64,000 nucleotides of DNA, from the NCBI RefSeq assembly GCF_001955535.1, contig NZ_MPVN01000002.1, forward strand, positions 434,001-498,000. Reading direction: 5' to 3'. How positions within the stretch are numbered: position 1 is the stretch's first letter; every line of letters starts with the position of its first letter. The notes beneath the pieces were generated by a model that saw only the letters and a list, made by a program, of their open reading frames with translations, had not been told where the DNA came from and did no database searches. This document shows, piece by piece, positions 50,402-59,558 of this stretch. The stretch is from Paenibacillus sp. FSL H7-0326 (GTDB lineage: Bacteria > Bacillota > Bacilli > Paenibacillales > Paenibacillaceae). The translations under genes were made by a program, and so were the position numbers.

Positions 50402-50503
50402 ATGCAGCAGAAAAAATGGTTCAAAATCATTGTCTATCTCATGCTCATTGCTATGATTGCATCTACTCTATTGATTGTTATTGAGCCTCTATTATATGGA
50501 TAA
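50402..50503 (+). CDS. prli42: Prli42-like membrane peptide, 33 aa
   Basis: ATG 50402 with AAAGGAG 9 nt upstream. Product MQQKKWFKIIVYLMLIAMIA then STLLIVIEPLLYG: a short basic start and one membrane span with the V-Y-L-M-L-I-A-M-x-x-S-T-L-L pattern of Prli42, the membrane anchor of the stressosome in Listeria and relatives. A terminator follows directly. Identification by pattern only. Confidence 0.7.
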   Translation: MQQKKWFKIIVYLMLIAMIASTLLIVIEPLLYG

Positions 50504-50525
50504 TCAATACCGAGTTGCTCATTAG

Positions 50526-50564
50526 AAAGCTTTCTTCTCGTACTCAGGGGAAGAGAGCTTTTTT
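50526..50564 (+). terminator. terminator after prli42
   Basis: AAAGCTTTCTTC (50526-50537) pairs with GAAGAGAGCTTT, followed by TTTT. It also faces the end of lipB. Confidence 0.75.
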
Positions 50565-50617
50565 ATGCGAATTCATAAAGTACAGCGTACAGACCCGTCT
50601 TGCCTTCCATTATTCCA

Positions 50618-51316
50618 TCATTTTGAAGCCATCACCGGCATCCAAGCCGGCTTGAATGAAAACAAGCTTGCAAAGATGGACACCAGCTCATTCGCTACAT
50701 TCTCGACGGAGAACATCCGGCCTGTGCAATCCTCGAGCGAAGTGACACCGTACTCTTCAATTCCGCAAGGAATAATACCCGAGAATCCCTCATGCTGAAT
50801 CCCTGACTTGATATTAAATGCAAAACCATGACTTGTAATAAAGCCTCTGGTCCGTCTACTGCGATTGAATTTAACGCCGATTGCACATATTTTCTGGTTG
50901 TCCACCCATACTCCTGTATACTGCTCCTTACGTTCTGCTTCAATTCCAAATCGGCTTAAATACTGAATGATGACTTCTTCAAGCAGCCGCAGATAACCAT
51001 GCAAGTCAACAGCCTCTTCTCGACCGAGTCGAAGTATGGGGTAACCTACCAGTTGTCCGGGTCCATGATATGTAATATCGCCGCCGCGATCGATTTGAAA
51101 AAGAGTAATGCCTCTGTCTGCAAGCTCCTCCGGGCTGTATAACAAGTGCTCTGGGTGACGCTGTGTTCCGATCGTATAAGTCGGTGGATGCTGCAAGAGC
51201 AGCAGATGTTCCTGCTGCTCCTCTTCATCCAGCTCTTTAACGAGCTTTTTCTGCAAATTCCAAGCCTCTTCGTAATCCATCAATTCTGTGTAGTTCACAA
51301 CAAGCGGTCTGCTCAT
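50618..51316 (-). CDS. lipB: lipoyl(octanoyl) transferase
   Basis: 232 residues from ATG 51316 (AAAGGGTG). RGGDITYHGPGQLVGYPIL (~70-88), GVKFNRSRRTRGFITSHGFA (~138-157) and IIPCGI with the catalytic Cys (~174-179). Moves octanoyl from acyl carrier protein to lipoyl domains. Follows bkdB, whose lipoyl domain is a likely substrate. Confidence 0.93.
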   Translation of the reverse strand: MSRPLVVNYTELMDYEEAWNLQKKLVKELDEEEQQEHLLLLQHPPTYTIGTQRHPEHLLYSPEELADRGITLFQIDRGGDITYHGPGQLVGYPILRLGREEAVDLHGYLRLLEEVIIQYLSRFGIEAERKEQYTGVWVDNQKICAIGVKFNRSRRTRGFITSHGFAFNIKSGIQHEGFSGIIPCGIEEYGVTSLEDCTGRMFSVENVANELVSIFASLFSFKPAWMPVMASK

Positions 51317-51380
51317 GCACATATACACCCTTTCGAGAAAATTACGTTCTGGGATTGTCTCAAGAAAATCTAATTACGAA

Positions 51381-52751
51381 TTAATAAAGCTTTGTTTCGA
51401 GCGAATAGCTCTCTAAATTTTCTTTGACCCGCTGCAAGAAACGACCGGATATGACTCCGTCCAGAATTCGATGATCCAGCGATAAGCAGAGATTCGCCAT
51501 CGAACGTACCGCAATCATGTCATTAATGACCACAGGCCGCTTCACAATGGATTCGAAGGTCAGAATGGCTGCCTGCGGATAATTGATAATCGGATAGGAC
51601 AGAATTGATCCGAAGGATCCTGTATTATTGACCGTAAAGGTTCCTCCCTGCATATCATCCAGCTTCAATGTACCTTCTCTCGTTCTTCTCGCCAAATCGT
51701 CAATTTCGTGAGCGAGTCCTGCAATGTTCTTCGTATCTGCACGCTGAATGACCGGTGTCATGACGGAATCTTCCGTTCCTACCGCCAGAGCTATATTGAT
51801 GTCTCGCTTCACAATAATCTTATCCACTGCCCATACCGAGTTCATAATCGGATAATCCTTGATTGCGTTAACGACTGCTTTGAGCAAAAATGACAGGTAT
51901 GTCAGGTTAATGCCTTCACTACGCTTGAACTCGTCCTTCAGTTTGTTGCGAAGAGTTACCAGGTTGGTCACATCCACCTCAATCATCGTCCAGGCATGCG
52001 GAATCTCAGAGACGCTCTGACGCATATTCCGGGCGATCGCGTTGCGTACAGGTGTAACATCAATATACTGCTCAGCTCTGCCTTGAGGGAAGCCTTCCAT
52101 CTCGATTTTCGGAATCTTAGGTGTCTCGGACAAATGGATCCCTGAATGACGAACAGGCATAGCCTGCTCAGCCGCATACCCGGTTGCATCGGCAGCTGAA
52201 CGCATATCCTCTTGCTGGGTGGACTCTCGATCCACATGATTTGAGATCACCGCCTGCTGATTCCGATGCGCACCTTCTTGAATATAGCGCAATACATCCT
52301 TGCGAGTAATTCTGCCATTCATTCCTGTTCCAGGCACATCCTTCAGATCCAGACCGTGCTCTGCTGCAAGGCTCTGTACTGCAGGGGAGTATCGGCCGCG
52401 CATCGAACCGTCTGCATCTTGAGGTTCGGATTCCGATGCTGCAGTACTGCTGCTCTCATGGGTTGAGGAATCTGCGACGATTCCTGTTCCTGCCGCCGCG
52501 TGAACCTCCATACGGCAGATCAGCTCACCCACAGCCACCGTTCTTCCTTCCTCAGCTGCAATTTCGCCCATAATTCCTTCGACGGTTGAAGGAATTTCTG
52601 CATTAACCTTATCTGTAATGACTTCGCAGATCGGTTCATATTGCTCCACAGGATCGCCTGGCTTCTTCAGCCATTTTGCAATGGTCGCTGACACTAATGA
52701 TTCAGCCAGCTGAGGCATTACGATTTCAATCCATTTTTTTTGTCCTGCCAT
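51381..52751 (-). CDS. bkdB: branched-chain 2-oxoacid dehydrogenase E2
   Basis: 456 residues. Lipoyl domain ~5-80 (VITDKVNAEIPS carries the lipoylated Lys), Ala/Ser-rich linker, subunit-binding domain (SPAVQSLAAEHGLDLKDVPG), second linker, catalytic core ~225-456 with SLDHRILDGVISGRF (His of the transacylase). Inner core of the complex. Confidence 0.95.
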   Translation of the reverse strand: MAGQKKWIEIVMPQLAESLVSATIAKWLKKPGDPVEQYEPICEVITDKVNAEIPSTVEGIMGEIAAEEGRTVAVGELICRMEVHAAAGTGIVADSSTHESSSTAASESEPQDADGSMRGRYSPAVQSLAAEHGLDLKDVPGTGMNGRITRKDVLRYIQEGAHRNQQAVISNHVDRESTQQEDMRSAADATGYAAEQAMPVRHSGIHLSETPKIPKIEMEGFPQGRAEQYIDVTPVRNAIARNMRQSVSEIPHAWTMIEVDVTNLVTLRNKLKDEFKRSEGINLTYLSFLLKAVVNAIKDYPIMNSVWAVDKIIVKRDINIALAVGTEDSVMTPVIQRADTKNIAGLAHEIDDLARRTREGTLKLDDMQGGTFTVNNTGSFGSILSYPIINYPQAAILTFESIVKRPVVINDMIAVRSMANLCLSLDHRILDGVISGRFLQRVKENLESYSLETKLY

Positions 52752-52825
52752 ATTGTTTCACTCCAATCAAGTCACTTTACCTTAAATGGCCTCCTCATCG
52801 AAACACCGAGAGTAGGCCATTTATT

Positions 52826-53812
52826 TTAATACATCGCCAGTTTAAGCATTGCATCCTTCACTTTGTCTTTACTGAGCATATAAAATTTTTCCATCGGAGG
52901 GCTGATCGGCATGGCCGGAACATCCGGACCGCATAGACGTGCTATCGGTGCATCCAGATCAAACAAGCACTCCTCATTAATTATAGCAGAAACTTCAGCG
53001 CCTACTCCGCCGGTTTTGTTATCTTCGTGAATAATAAGTACTTTTCCTGTGTGCTTCGCGGCCGCAATTATCGCTTCCTTATCGAGGGGCTGCAGTGTAC
53101 GAAGGTCCAGAACATGGGCTGTAATCCCCTGCTCCTTCTCCAGCTCCTCCGCTGCCTGCATTACAAAGTGCAGAGGCTGGGAATACCCGATCACGGTAAT
53201 GTCTTCCCCTTCACGCAGCAGATTGGCAACTCCGATCGGTACGATGTAATCGTCCTCGGGGACCTCCTCTTTGGTTAAGCGATACATTTTCTTATTCTCA
53301 AAGTATAGAACTGGATCCGGATCGCGTACTGCTGCTTTGAGCAATCCCTTGGCATCATAGGCCGTAAAAGGCGCAACAATCTTGAGTCCAGGGGTACCAA
53401 AGAAGATCGATTCCGGACACTGGGAATGATACAGTCCTCCAAATATCCCTCCGCCAATTGGCGCACGAATCACAACGGGACAGCTCCAATCATTATTTGA
53501 GCGATATCTGATCTTCGCAGCTTCACTGATGATTTGATTCGTTGCAGGAAGCATGAAATCCGAGTACTGCATCTCGGCGATCGGCTTCATTCCGTACATC
53601 GCCGCACCGATGGCAACACCGGCTATCGCTGATTCGGATAACGGAGTATCCATGACCCGCATTTCACCGAATTGATCCTGCAGACCCTTGGTCGTGGTAA
53701 ACACGCCCCCTTTAACGCCTACATCTTCTCCGAGCACAAATACGAATTCATCCCGCTCCATTTCCTCTTTCATAGCCAGTCTTATTGCATCTATATACTC
53801 CATAACTGCCAT
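52826..53812 (-). CDS. bkdAB: branched-chain 2-oxoacid dehydrogenase E1 beta
   Basis: 328 residues from ATG 53812 (GGGAGGGGGAC). VLGEDVGVKGGVF (~26-38), DTPLSESAIAGVAIGAA (~54-70), VIRAPIGGGIFGG (~112-124) and TVIGYSQPL. Forms the E1 heterotetramer with BkdAA, two nt upstream. Confidence 0.95.
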   Translation of the reverse strand: MAVMEYIDAIRLAMKEEMERDEFVFVLGEDVGVKGGVFTTTKGLQDQFGEMRVMDTPLSESAIAGVAIGAAMYGMKPIAEMQYSDFMLPATNQIISEAAKIRYRSNNDWSCPVVIRAPIGGGIFGGLYHSQCPESIFFGTPGLKIVAPFTAYDAKGLLKAAVRDPDPVLYFENKKMYRLTKEEVPEDDYIVPIGVANLLREGEDITVIGYSQPLHFVMQAAEELEKEQGITAHVLDLRTLQPLDKEAIIAAAKHTGKVLIIHEDNKTGGVGAEVSAIINEECLFDLDAPIARLCGPDVPAMPISPPMEKFYMLSKDKVKDAMLKLAMY

Positions 53813-53813
53813 C

Positions 53814-54842
53814 TTATTGTCCCCCTCCCAAATGGTCGTCAGCATACACATGAAGCAGTGTATCTTCCGGTTTAGGATAAGGGGCCGCGTCTGCGGATTC
53901 CGTCGCTTCTTTTAGTTCCAGTGCAAGCTGTGCCGCCAGATCAGCATCACGCTCTTCATCCCATATACCACAATCAATAAGGTATTGCTTCATTTTGACG
54001 AGTCCGTCTTTCTTCCAATTTTCCTCAACTTCCTCTTTGGTCCGGTATGCCAGGTCATTATCTGAAGTGGAATGAGGAGAAAGTCTGTACATCATCGCTT
54101 CAATTAAGGTCGGGCCTTCGCCCGCAACTGCACGTGCTCTAGCTTCCTTAACGGCTGCGTAAACTTCCAGGGCATCATTGCCATCGACTCTGAAGCCAGG
54201 GAATCCATAACCTAAAGCACGGTCACTTACTTTACCGCTCAGCTGCTTGTGGACAGGTACAGAGATAGCATACTGATTGTTCTCCACCATTATAATAACT
54301 GGCAGCTTGTGTACGCCGGCGAAGTTGCTTCCTTCATGAAAATCCCCCTGGTTGCTGGAGCCTTCACCGAAGGTGACAAAAGAAACGAAGTCTTTCTTCT
54401 GCATCTTCGCAGCCAGAGCAACGCCCACCGCGTGTGGAACCTGCGTAGTCACCGGACTTGAGCCTGTTACAATTCGCAGCTTCTTGCTTCCAAAATGGCC
54501 CGGCATCTGCCGTCCCCCGCTGTTCGGATCCTCAGCCTTAGCAAAGGCTGACAGCATCAGATCGCGAGGCGTCATGCCCACAGCGAGAACAAACCCATAA
54601 TCACGATAGTAGGGAAGGAAATAATCCTTCTCACGATCCAGAGCAAAGGCCGCTGCCACCTGTGCAGTCTCCTGACCAATCCCCGATACGTGGAAATTGA
54701 TCTTCCCTGCTCGTTGCAGCAGCAAGCAGCGTTCATCGAACTTCCGTGCAAGCAGCATATATTTGTACATATCAATGACTTGACCGTCTGAGAGTCCAAG
54801 TTTCGTATGTTTGTGTTGTTTAGATGTCGTGTCTGAATTCAA
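53814..54842 (-). CDS. bkdAA: branched-chain 2-oxoacid dehydrogenase E1 alpha
   Basis: 342 residues. Thiamine-diphosphate site GEGSSNQGDFHEGSNFAGVH and VENNQYAISVP (~160-195), MYRLSPHSTSDND (~257-269) holding the phosphorylation-loop equivalent. Decarboxylates branched-chain keto acids, feeding anteiso/iso fatty acid synthesis. Confidence 0.95.
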   Translation of the reverse strand: MNSDTTSKQHKHTKLGLSDGQVIDMYKYMLLARKFDERCLLLQRAGKINFHVSGIGQETAQVAAAFALDREKDYFLPYYRDYGFVLAVGMTPRDLMLSAFAKAEDPNSGGRQMPGHFGSKKLRIVTGSSPVTTQVPHAVGVALAAKMQKKDFVSFVTFGEGSSNQGDFHEGSNFAGVHKLPVIIMVENNQYAISVPVHKQLSGKVSDRALGYGFPGFRVDGNDALEVYAAVKEARARAVAGEGPTLIEAMMYRLSPHSTSDNDLAYRTKEEVEENWKKDGLVKMKQYLIDCGIWDEERDADLAAQLALELKEATESADAAPYPKPEDTLLHVYADDHLGGGQ

Positions 54843-55008
54843 ACTTCAAACCTCCTTTTGAGAGCAGCTCAAGATTAAGTACTGTCTTGTCTTAAAACCT
54901 GGTACTAAGACTTGGCTTAGATTTATTATACTCGTTTTCTTTCCAAAAAGAAAAGACGTTTTGAAGTTTGTTGATATTTCATTGGATACAAATACTGTAA
55001 TGTTACGT

Positions 55009-56430
55009 TTACATGCTGATTGCATTCCCATCTACATCCAGCATGGCTTCGCCAATAATTTCAGACAAGGAAGGATGTGGATGGATCAGCTGTCCGACTT
55101 CCCATGGGGTAGCATCCAGCAGCATGGCCAGCGCAGCTTCGCTGATCATATCCGTCACATGCGTACCGATAAGATGGACCCCTAGAATATCATTTGTCGC
55201 CTCATCTGCGATAACCTTCGCAAATCCGTCCCGATTGCCATAAACAAGCGATTTTCCAATGGCTTGAAACGGAAATTTCCCTGTCTTGACCGAGAAGCCG
55301 AGCTCCCTTGCCTGCTGTTCTGTGTAGCCTACACTTGCTGCCTCTGGTCTTGAATAGATGGCACGCGGAATGAGGTGGTCAGGTGACACATGCATGGCAG
55401 CATCTGCAATGTGATTGACAGCACGAATGCCTTCATGGCTTGCTGCATGAGCAAGCTGAAGTCCACCTATGCAATCACCGATTGCATAAATATGCGGCTC
55501 CCCTGTCTGCAAATTGCCATTCACTTGAATGAAGCCGTTCTTCGTCTTGATATCAGTATTCTCTATACCGATTCCTTCCACATTTGCCGTACGTCCAACC
55601 GATACGAGAATTTGAGAAGCCGTAAGCGTTTCTGTTCCTTTTTTTGTCTTCATCTCGATCGTAGCTTGTCCATCCTGGATTCCATATGTCGATGGTTCAA
55701 TAGCTGCGCCGGTAACAACCCTCACTCCACGCTTCGTCAGCTGGCGCTGCATCTCAGCAGCGATGTCCCCATCCTCCTGCGGCAGGATTTGATCTGCAGC
55801 CTCCACCACAGTTACCTTCACATCAAAATCATTCAGCATAGAAGCCCATTCAATCCCTATAACGCCTCCGCCTACAATGACGATCGATTCCGGAAGCTCC
55901 TCCAGATTCAGCGCCTCGTCGCTGCTAAGGATATACCGGCCATCCGGCTCGAGTCCCGGCAATATTCTTGGACGTGAGCCTGTCGCAATAATAAGATGGC
56001 TGGGAACTACATTCTCCATCTCTCCATTGTCCAGCTCTACAGCCACAGCACCGCTCTTCGGCGAGAAGATGGATGGTCCAATGACTCTGCCTTTCCCTTG
56101 CAGCACGGTAATTTTATTTTTGCGCATCAAATACTGGACCCCTTGGTGAAGCTGTTCTACCACTGCATTTTTGCGTTCCTGCACTTTCGGGAAGACAAGT
56201 GTGGTCTCTGCAGTCTCAATCCCATAGCTGGCACTATCTTTAATCTCTGCATACACTTCAGCACTCCGCAGCAAAGATTTACTCGGAATGCAGCCCTTAT
56301 GAAGGCATGTTCCACCTAATTTGTCCTTCTCGATAAGGACAACCTCTTTACCAAGCTGTGCAGCGCGAATCGCGGCTATATATCCGCCCGTTCCCCCGCC
56401 TAATATAGCGACATCGCAATGGATTGCCAT
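55009..56430 (-). CDS. lpdV: dihydrolipoamide dehydrogenase (E3)
   Basis: 473 residues from ATG 56430 (GGAGG 11 nt upstream). FAD site GGGTGGYIAAIRAAQLGK (~10-27), redox disulfide GGTCLHKGCIPSK (~38-50), NAD site IVGGGVIGIEWA, YAIGDCIGG, and HPHPSLSE (His-Glu pair) near the end. First gene of lpdV-bkdAA-bkdAB-bkdB; ptb, bcd and buk, which precede lpdV in B. subtilis, are absent. Confidence 0.95.
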   Translation of the reverse strand: MAIHCDVAILGGGTGGYIAAIRAAQLGKEVVLIEKDKLGGTCLHKGCIPSKSLLRSAEVYAEIKDSASYGIETAETTLVFPKVQERKNAVVEQLHQGVQYLMRKNKITVLQGKGRVIGPSIFSPKSGAVAVELDNGEMENVVPSHLIIATGSRPRILPGLEPDGRYILSSDEALNLEELPESIVIVGGGVIGIEWASMLNDFDVKVTVVEAADQILPQEDGDIAAEMQRQLTKRGVRVVTGAAIEPSTYGIQDGQATIEMKTKKGTETLTASQILVSVGRTANVEGIGIENTDIKTKNGFIQVNGNLQTGEPHIYAIGDCIGGLQLAHAASHEGIRAVNHIADAAMHVSPDHLIPRAIYSRPEAASVGYTEQQARELGFSVKTGKFPFQAIGKSLVYGNRDGFAKVIADEATNDILGVHLIGTHVTDMISEAALAMLLDATPWEVGQLIHPHPSLSEIIGEAMLDVDGNAISM

Positions 56431-56585
56431 GATTATAAAATCCTCCAATCTATCGTAACTAACCAATATAGCATTATTGTACTCTTCTGCTTATGGAATA
56501 ACAAAAATCCTGCTTCCAATAGACAGTTACTAGAAGACAAGGTATCATATAGAAAATACGTGCGAATGAAAAGGGGTATTTCCTT

Positions 56586-56876
56586 ATGCGGCTCATGCTT
56601 TCCCGATTTATCGCCATAATCATTCTTGTCATTCCTGGCCTTGGAGCCATGAAGGGCTTCCTTATGATGAAAGACTCCTTGTTTCACTATTATGCCGAGC
56701 ATGGCAATGAGGAGGTAGCCAGACCTGCCTTTGAGTGGCTTTCTTTTTCACTCGGGCTTGTACTATTCGGCTGCTGTATGACGTTTCTTGGCGGCTGGAT
56801 ATTATTCCGTGACCGTAAACGTAATTATGTAGGCCCGCGCTTCAAAGGAAAACAGAACACCGATACTGCCTCATAG
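56586..56876 (+). CDS. yqzF: DUF2627 (YqzF) membrane protein
   Basis: 96 residues, two membrane spans (RFIAIIILVIPGLGAMKGFL and LSFSLGLVLFGCCMTFLGGW) and a basic tail. Divergent from lpdV. Function unknown. Confidence 0.85.
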   Translation: MRLMLSRFIAIIILVIPGLGAMKGFLMMKDSLFHYYAEHGNEEVARPAFEWLSFSLGLVLFGCCMTFLGGWILFRDRKRNYVGPRFKGKQNTDTAS

Positions 56877-56957
56877 TATATTCATGGCTTAACCTTCTCC
56901 CCGTATTCCGGTATAATGTTTTATTAACATCTTATACCGATAGGAGACGCTTTTTAC

Positions 56958-57332
56958 ATGATATCCTTCATACTGACCCTCAAACGATTGCTGCAGGGCA
57001 TTTATCACGGCTTCAAGGACAAAAAGTTTCTAGCTCTGGTCGTTGTCATGCTTGCGACGCTGCTCTCTGGCACTATTTTCTATTCTAGTGTAGAAGGGTG
57101 GAATTGGATTGACGCCTTGTACTTCTCTGCTGTTACATTAACAACGGTGGGTCATCCAGAGCTATCACCGCAAACGACCTTTGCCAAAATATTTACCGTA
57201 ATTTATATGTTTGCAGGCATCGGTATCACATTTGGAATGATCGCGCGAATCACCCTTGGCATCATCGTGCCTGAGCGGTTATCCGGTAAACCCAAAGAAG
57301 CCGTACCTGTGGAAACTCATGATGATAAATAA
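56958..57332 (+). CDS. two-span potassium-channel-like protein with altered filter
   Basis: 124 residues. TM1 ~22-40, pore helix WIDALYFSAVTL (~51-62), filter region TTVGHPELSP (~63-72), TM2 ~77-100. K+ channels carry TxGYG/TVGxG; here TVGHP lacks the second glycine. Truncated after TM2 (no RCK domain). Could be a cation channel with changed selectivity. Confidence 0.8.
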   Translation: MISFILTLKRLLQGIYHGFKDKKFLALVVVMLATLLSGTIFYSSVEGWNWIDALYFSAVTLTTVGHPELSPQTTFAKIFTVIYMFAGIGITFGMIARITLGIIVPERLSGKPKEAVPVETHDDK

Positions 57333-57342
57333 AGCTCCACTT

Positions 57343-57375
57343 TCGTCTCTTCCACAAGGAAGAGATTTTTTTATT
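57343..57375 (+). terminator. terminator after the channel gene
   Basis: TCTCTTCC 57346-57353 pairs with GGAAGAGA 57358-57365, followed by TTTTTTTATTT. Also lies at the end of the convergent small gene. Confidence 0.85.
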
Positions 57376-57383
57376 TACACTCT

Positions 57384-57602
57384 TTACTCCATCAGAGCAT
57401 CCCGCAATTTCGAGTTCATTCTATTACTGCTTCCGGATTGCTTGAGAATCACTTTCTTCAGTCGTTCATTCTGACCTACAGTGTGCTCCAGCTCGCCCAG
57501 TATTTCTTCAAACAGCTTGATAGCCGGCTCTGTCAGCTCAGCATGATCAAGTAGCTGCTCATACTTCTCTTGCAGGCTCTGTACATTCTTATCATTATTC
57601 AT
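57384..57602 (-). CDS. small helical protein, 72 aa
   Basis: Coiled-coil-like throughout (QSLQEKYEQLLDHAELTEPA, IKLFEEILGELE). AGGTGAAATAAC precedes the start. No family recognised. Confidence 0.65.
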   Translation of the reverse strand: MNNDKNVQSLQEKYEQLLDHAELTEPAIKLFEEILGELEHTVGQNERLKKVILKQSGSSNRMNSKLRDALME

Positions 57603-57677
57603 TGTTATTTCACCTCAACTTTAAAACAATACCACGGGGTATGCTTCACTTCCAAGTATTACTTCCTAAATGATGAT

Positions 57678-57731
57678 AAAAAAGTGGCTTCAATGCATTT
57701 GAATGTGTTAATCTAGAGTGGCACTTTTTTT
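57678..57731 (+). promoter_or_regulatory. terminator-like hairpin before the thymidine kinase gene
   Basis: AAAAAAGTG 57678-57686 is complementary to CACTTTTTT 57722-57730, with a 35-nt loop. No gene on this strand ends just before it, so it could attenuate the kinase gene. Confidence 0.35.
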
Positions 57732-57806
57732 GATGCCTATACTTAACTGAATTTAAATTAATCATATTTATAGCGGAATAGTAACAGAGAGAGGAAGATT
57801 ATTACC

Positions 57807-58400
57807 GTGCCTAAAGGTCGCATTACTGTCATTACAGGTCCCATGTTCAGCGAGAAATCAGGTGAGCTTATTCGACGCTGTCAAAAATTAATCAAATATG
57901 GCCGACGCAAAGTTGTCGCTTATAAGCCCGCAGAAGATGATCGTTTTGAAGTCAATGAAATCGTAAGCCGAATTGGTTATAAGCTGCCTGCCATTGCCAT
58001 TCCTAAACAGCTGACTCCTGAAATTATAAAACAGATCATGACCGAAACCGAGGATGCTGATGTGGTTGCTTTTGATGAAGTGCAGTTTTTCAGCCGTGAA
58101 ATTATGGATATTGTGGAGGAACTGGCCTACTGTGGAAAGCATGTCATCGTCGACGGATTAAATATGGATTATCGTGGAAAAGAGTTCGGCTATATCGGCG
58201 GATTGCTGGCCATTTCCGATGACATTGAAAAGTTAACTGCCTTTTGTGCGGTATGCGGAAGTCCTGAGGCCGTATTCACACAAAGAATTGTCAATGGAGA
58301 GCCTGTGACACTCGGACCGGTCATCATGATCGGGGATTCAGAAGCCTATGAGCCGAGATGCAGAAAATGCTTCGTACCTCCCCATAAGGTAAAGTGCTAG
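57807..58400 (+). CDS. tdk: thymidine kinase with unusual P-loop
   Basis: 197 residues, GTG start behind GAGAGGAAG. Type II thymidine kinase layout: P-loop GPMFSEKSGELIRRC (~11-25), VVAFDEVQFF (~86-95) with the catalytic Glu, VDGLNMDYRG (~113-122), zinc site CAVCG and CRKC. The normal P-loop is GPMFSGKSEEL; here Gly and Glu have changed places (SEKSGEL), so the invariant Gly before Lys is Glu. Either an altered nucleotide pocket or a different kinase activity. Also short by lacking a tail. Confidence 0.85.
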   Translation: MPKGRITVITGPMFSEKSGELIRRCQKLIKYGRRKVVAYKPAEDDRFEVNEIVSRIGYKLPAIAIPKQLTPEIIKQIMTETEDADVVAFDEVQFFSREIMDIVEELAYCGKHVIVDGLNMDYRGKEFGYIGGLLAISDDIEKLTAFCAVCGSPEAVFTQRIVNGEPVTLGPVIMIGDSEAYEPRCRKCFVPPHKVKC

Positions 58401-58473
58401 ATATCCATTGGGGGAAATAGGCAAATACTCGCTTTGCATCAAACTTCGATTAGAATGAGAAGCAGCACCTAAT

Positions 58474-58514
58474 AAAAAGGAGTGTCCGTATGAAATGTCG
58501 GTCACTCCTTTTTA
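58474..58514. terminator. bidirectional terminator
   Basis: AAAAAGGAGTG 58474-58484 pairs with CACTCCTTTTT 58503-58513. Between convergent tdk and the 58562 gene. Confidence 0.8.
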
Positions 58515-58561
58515 TATTTCGGCTGTCGGACAAGCCTCATCACCATATTGGACTCGCATGG

Positions 58562-59035
58562 CTATTCTCTTGTCACGAAATATTTATTGGTCATGTAATA
58601 TGCATCTCCTCGTGACGTTTCCACCATGCCCTTCTTCATATCGAGGAATACAATTTCCTTACATTTAGTGCAGTACCACTTCGTTCGCTTATAAGGAGAT
58701 TCCGTTACATAAGCGGTTCCGCATTTGCAATCAATTTTCATCAGAATTTCGTTCGCGCGGTATGCGGTAGATAAACGATCCATATTGTCCTGTTGTACCG
58801 GCATAATCACATTCTGATAATCTGAAAATTGATTATGAACTTTAAAATCGGATACGAGTGTTGGATTCAATCCAAAGAACTCTTTACCAATCTCAGCAAT
58901 GAATTTCGTATCGCTTTTATAGCATTGGAGCCAATCCTGAATTTGCTTGCTAGACAAAGGAACGGTCCCCTTAATTCCGCTGCTTAGTGTGTATGTCATG
59001 ATGTATAACGTATCGTCTTGTCTACTTGAGTACAT
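58562..59035 (-). CDS. uncharacterised zinc-binding protein, 157 aa
   Basis: N-terminal helical part and a C-terminal CKCGTAY...WYCTKCKEIVF zinc site. Not recognised. AAGGAGG is 4 nt before the listed start; a second ATG lies at codon 13 (59000-58998). Confidence 0.65.
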   Translation of the reverse strand: MYSSRQDDTLYIMTYTLSSGIKGTVPLSSKQIQDWLQCYKSDTKFIAEIGKEFFGLNPTLVSDFKVHNQFSDYQNVIMPVQQDNMDRLSTAYRANEILMKIDCKCGTAYVTESPYKRTKWYCTKCKEIVFLDMKKGMVETSRGDAYYMTNKYFVTRE

Positions 59036-59146
59036 TAGAATCCTCCTTATTCTCTGCTAATGTACTACAATTGTAAAACGAAAGCAAAACAAAATGTAAT
59101 GTAATAACCACCAATAATACCATAACGCTCCTTATGTGGTTAATTG

Positions 59147-59404
59147 TCATAGCGGAAGCATTTTTTGAGTGTTTGAATTCCCCTTACACTCTTTACACAT
59201 ACCGGTAACATTTCCACTTGGGTCTGAGTAAAATCGAAGCTCACCTTTTTTATTACATTTGGAGCACTTTTGTAATGTACGCTGTTTCCGAACATTCTTC
59301 AAGTAAATGACATTGCTCCTTAACTTGGCTCGCTGCCTTTTCTTCCATCTCAGGACAGTAATGAATATAATAACGACCGCAACGCTAATCATCATATACA
59401 TCAT
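59147..59404 (-). CDS. small membrane protein with zinc ribbon, 85 aa
   Basis: ATG 59404 behind GGGGAGCGAGGG. One span (MMISVAVVIIFITVLRW), a basic stretch, then CSKCNKKGELRFYSDPSGN and MCKECKGN (two CxxC). Not recognised; lies between spo0A and the 58562 gene. Confidence 0.65.
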   Translation of the reverse strand: MMYMMISVAVVIIFITVLRWKKRQRAKLRSNVIYLKNVRKQRTLQKCSKCNKKGELRFYSDPSGNVTGMCKECKGNSNTQKMLPL

Positions 59405-59558
59405 CAGCGTACCCTCGCTCCCCTGTGTCTTTTCCCTAGAAAAAGCGCCTACCTCCAATTTCGGCAAGCGCATGTATATTTATTCATTTACGTCTATCTC
59501 AGGACAAGGAAAACCATAACAGATCATATGCACTGCTTATTTATCTATCTTTATCCTT

